Below are positions 61,431 through 64,000 of a DNA stretch of 64,000 nucleotides, in pieces. The stretch is from Tolypeutes matacus (Eukaryota > Chordata > Mammalia > Cingulata > Chlamyphoridae). The notes below the pieces were generated by a model. The model saw nothing but the letters and a program-made list of their open reading frames with translations, ran no database searches and had not been told where the DNA came from. Position 1 is the first letter of the stretch. Each line of letters starts with the position of its first letter. The translations under genes were made by a program, and so were the position numbers. The stretch is taken from NCBI GenBank assembly GCA_026826555.1, contig JAKSZT010054569.1:404852-468851 (forward strand). The letters run 5' to 3'.

Positions 61431-62159
61431 ATATGTAACAGAGTGGCTTTCACCAGTGTCTCCCATGCCCCTTTAAGGAAAATCTCAAGCTACTTTGGTC
61501 CAAAGCCAACCAAGCACACATACTGGGGGGAGGGTGTCCTTCCATGTCACACTGCCCTGCCAGGTTCTAGGACCCCACCCATTCACCTTCAGCTTTATGG
61601 GTCCTGAACCTTTGAAAAGGGGGTTTTCCAAACGAGAGAGTTTGGTTAGTGTTGAAGTCTCAGGGTCATAGACCATGAGTGAGGTCACTCTAAGGTCCAG
61701 CACTTGTACTAGTCAATAAACTCCTGGGCCTCCCAATGCAAACTCTTTTATCTGTTCAGTCCCTCCTGATCTATCTCCTCTCCACGGGATCTACCAGCTG
61801 CCTCCTCCCACCCTCTCAACTCCTCTTTCTCTTTCCAGCCCAGGTGGCCCTAATTTGCTCTTCAGAGACTCAAGCAGCTTGAATTTTCATCTCTTCACTT
61901 TTATATATATATTTATGAATAAACCCTATGCCATATCCAATTAGGATTTGGCTTCTAATAATAGCCAAAGCCAAGTTTTTCTTCAAGAAATGTTTGGCTT
62001 TCAGAACATATAATAACTGTTCTGTTTTTTTTTTTGTTTTTTTTTTTAAGTCATTTCAAAACTGAAGTAGACATTTTTTGGTCACTTGCACACCCTTCCT
62101 AACATTACCCTGATTTTCATTCACTCCTTCTCAACGTAGCCCATAAACTGACTTAGATT
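61431..62159. other. Intergenic, possible LTR-related material
   Basis: tcaataaactcctgggcctc near 61713 resembles the poly(A) region of the next feature. No gene. Confidence 0.3.
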
Positions 62160-62520
62160 GTAACTACTGACCCTGAGCTCAAGCTATGCTTCATTCTGGC
62201 TCCCGCTCCTTTTCCACCCCTGCCGAGCCACAGAACATTTCTCTCCCCCAAATGATAAGGCAGTTTTCCCAACAAAAGTTCCCAGAATGTCACTCCCTAC
62301 CTTGAGAGTAGAAAGCCCGGTACTTTTCCACCCTATATCTTCGTGCCACAGTTTCGCGCCCCTCTCCAACCCTTCCCAACTCCACCAGCTCAAAAAGCAC
62401 GCCCCTGCTCAGGCAGAGGGGCTGAAGTCTCTCTTCAGACCCCCTCCATGCAGGCAACCTAATAAAACTCCTGCCTGAATCTTGGTCTGTCTCCCAGCCT
62501 CATTGAACTGGAATGTAGCA
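62160..62520 (+). repeat. Candidate solitary LTR of an endogenous retrovirus (class I-like)
   Basis: GC-rich, TATA-like cctatatctt near 62332, then AATAAA at 62461-62466 followed by ctcctgcctgaatcttgg and gtctgtctcccagcc, the layout of a gammaretrovirus-type LTR R/U5. Ends not defined; no coding part nearby. Confidence 0.4.
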
Positions 62521-62744
62521 CTGACCATACCTATTAATACATTGTCAGAGGTAGGCTATTCCATTTACCTAAGCTAGTCTGGTCAGAGTGAATCTCAGGA
62601 ATCTTGCTTGGTTGACCAGGAAATATATAACCGAACTACATCACTTGGCTGTGGAAGGGAAACCAACTTGAGAAGGAAAGCCAACTCATAATAGAGGAAG
62701 ATGGAGGAGCAATTTACAAAGTCCTTTTAAAACCATGTAGGACA

Positions 62745-63043
62745 TGCATGACATTGCAATGACTGATACAGGTCATTATGCATTTTGTTATAACCTATAA
62801 AATTGTGCAGGGCAGAGTGTAAACTATAATATAAACTATAGTCCATGGTTAGTAGCAATGCTCCATTATGTGTTCATCAATTGTAACAAATGTACCACAC
62901 TAATGAAAGATGTTGTTAATGTGGGAAAGTGTGGGAGCGGGGAGGGAGAAGGGCATGTGGGAATCCCCTATATTTTTAATGTAACATTTATGTAATCTAA
63001 AACTTCTTTGAAAAAAAAAACAAAACAAAAAAAAACAAACCAA
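62745..63043 (+). repeat. Retroposon 3' end, copy C, 5' truncated with TSD
   Basis: 300 bp matching the ends of 38130-38800 and 59816-60366, with an A-rich tail. Perfect 11-bp duplication CATGTAGGACA at 62734-62744 and 63044-63054. Confidence 0.88.
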
Positions 63044-63054
63044 CATGTAGGACA

Positions 63055-63519
63055 ATCTGTCTTCCTTTTGGACTTTTCAGTTACGTGAGCCAGTAAATGT
63101 CCTCCATTTTTCAACCTAGTCTGTTAACTACAACCACAAATACACACTCAGTCGACCCTTGTTTTCTATGGTTCTTTTGGTCTTCCCTGGGCCAAATGAA
63201 TGGCTCTAAGGGGCAATGAAGTTCTCAAAAAGAGAGAGATAAAAGTCAGGGCAACGGGGAAAATCTTCAATTTAACAACTCCAGCCTTTATCCTGCAACA
63301 TATATGCTCATCTATACACAAATTTGTGGTTAGTTATGGAAGACATTAGCTATTTCTTTGGGGAAAGAGATCAGGCACTAGGATGAAAGACTCACTTTTT
63401 ACTGACTCTTCTCCTGTAGTGTTTGAATTTTTCTTAACCCTCTGCAATATTACTTTTATAAGTTAAAAATGACAAAAAATAAATAAAAATTTTAAAGATA
63501 TCTCAAAAAGCAACTTTTT
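63055..63519. other. Intergenic, nothing recognised
   Basis: No gene or clear repeat. Confidence 0.4.
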
Positions 63520-64000
63520 TGAGGGACTCGTAGTGGGTATAGTACACACTTATCTTATATCTTGCAAATTTACTGAACTCACTTATTAATAATAGTAGTA
63601 TTTTAGTAAATTTCCTGGGATTTTCTACATGGACTATCATATCATCTGCATATAGGAAGAGTTTTATTTTACCCTGTCTGATTTGTTTACATTTTATTTC
63701 TTTTATTTTATTTTAATTTCATTGGCTGGAACTTCCAGCACAGTGTTGAATAAAAGCTGTAAGAGCATACATCCATAACTTGTTCCCAATTACAGTAGGA
63801 AAGTCATCAGTCTTTGACAATTAAGTGTAATTTTGGCTATAGGATTTATGTAAATGTTCTTCTGAAGCTGAAGTTCCCTTCTATTCATATTTTTCTAAGA
63901 GTTTTATTATAAATGTGTTTCAAATTAGGTCAAATCTCTTTTCTGATATGATCATGTGTTTTATCTTCTTTAGCCTATTAATATGATGTATCACATTGAT
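63520..64000 (-). repeat. LINE-1 ORF2 (reverse transcriptase region), runs off the window
   Basis: Antisense ORF2: actatcatatcatctgcata, cacagtgttgaataaaagct, ttaatatgatgtatcacatt. The element continues past 64000. Confidence 0.85.

Noticed and set aside
46926..64000. ADAM28 terminal exons upstream of ADAMDEC1
   Set aside because: Expected from synteny on this side, but I saw no disintegrin, cysteine-rich or cytoplasmic-tail exon; the gene probably lies beyond the window.

Overview
This is mammalian nuclear DNA: AT-rich, intron-bearing and dense with LINE-1, ancient MIR/L2, DNA-transposon relics and tRNA-derived SINEs. The SINEs carry tRNA-Ala-like A and B boxes and resemble the DAS-type SINEs of Xenarthra, so the source is probably a xenarthran, perhaps a sloth or anteater rather than an armadillo. 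That species call is inference.

The only protein-coding gene I can support is ADAMDEC1 (decysin-1), complete on the minus strand. Thirteen coding exons lie between 46839 (ATG) and 26818 (stop), all with GT-AG introns and compatible phases. They give an intact 452-residue protein with signal peptide, reprolysin prodomain with a cysteine-switch-like Cys, an RPRR furin-type site, a metalloprotease domain with the unusual [11 protein letters not shown] zinc motif (Asp as third ligand) and a truncated disintegrin-like tail. A TATA-like core promoter with an E-box lies near 46902-46920 and a poly(A) signal at 26355-26360. In other mammals the gene sits between ADAM28 (5' side, here above 46.9 kb) and ADAM7 (3' side, here below 26.3 kb); I recognised no exon of either.

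Layout. 1-15.7 kb: intergenic, with MIR, L2, MaLR-like LTR, hAT-like relics, SINEs and a long pyrimidine tract. 15.68-20.64 kb: an L1 on the minus strand with both ends present and a perfect 14-bp target-site duplication, but with ORF1 fused to ORF2 by an internal deletion. 20.6-26.3 kb: SINEs, including a dimeric one, and MIRs. 26.3-46.9 kb: ADAMDEC1; intron 6 is almost filled by a second internally deleted L1 whose 3' end lies just beyond the exon 6 splice donor. 47-57.3 kb: old L1 fragments, a second copy of an LTR-like repeat and an unassigned GC-rich element. 57.7-60.6 kb: a Tigger/pogo transposon relic that keeps a PCNA-binding-type motif and is split by a 1.47-kb composite retroposon with a 10-bp target-site duplication. 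60.6-64 kb: L1 pieces, a possible solitary LTR and a short retroposed 3' end with target-site duplication.

No CRISPR, operon or functional RNA gene was seen. The most unusual structures are the dimeric SINE found at two loci, the two L1s with internal deletions, and the nested Tigger locus.
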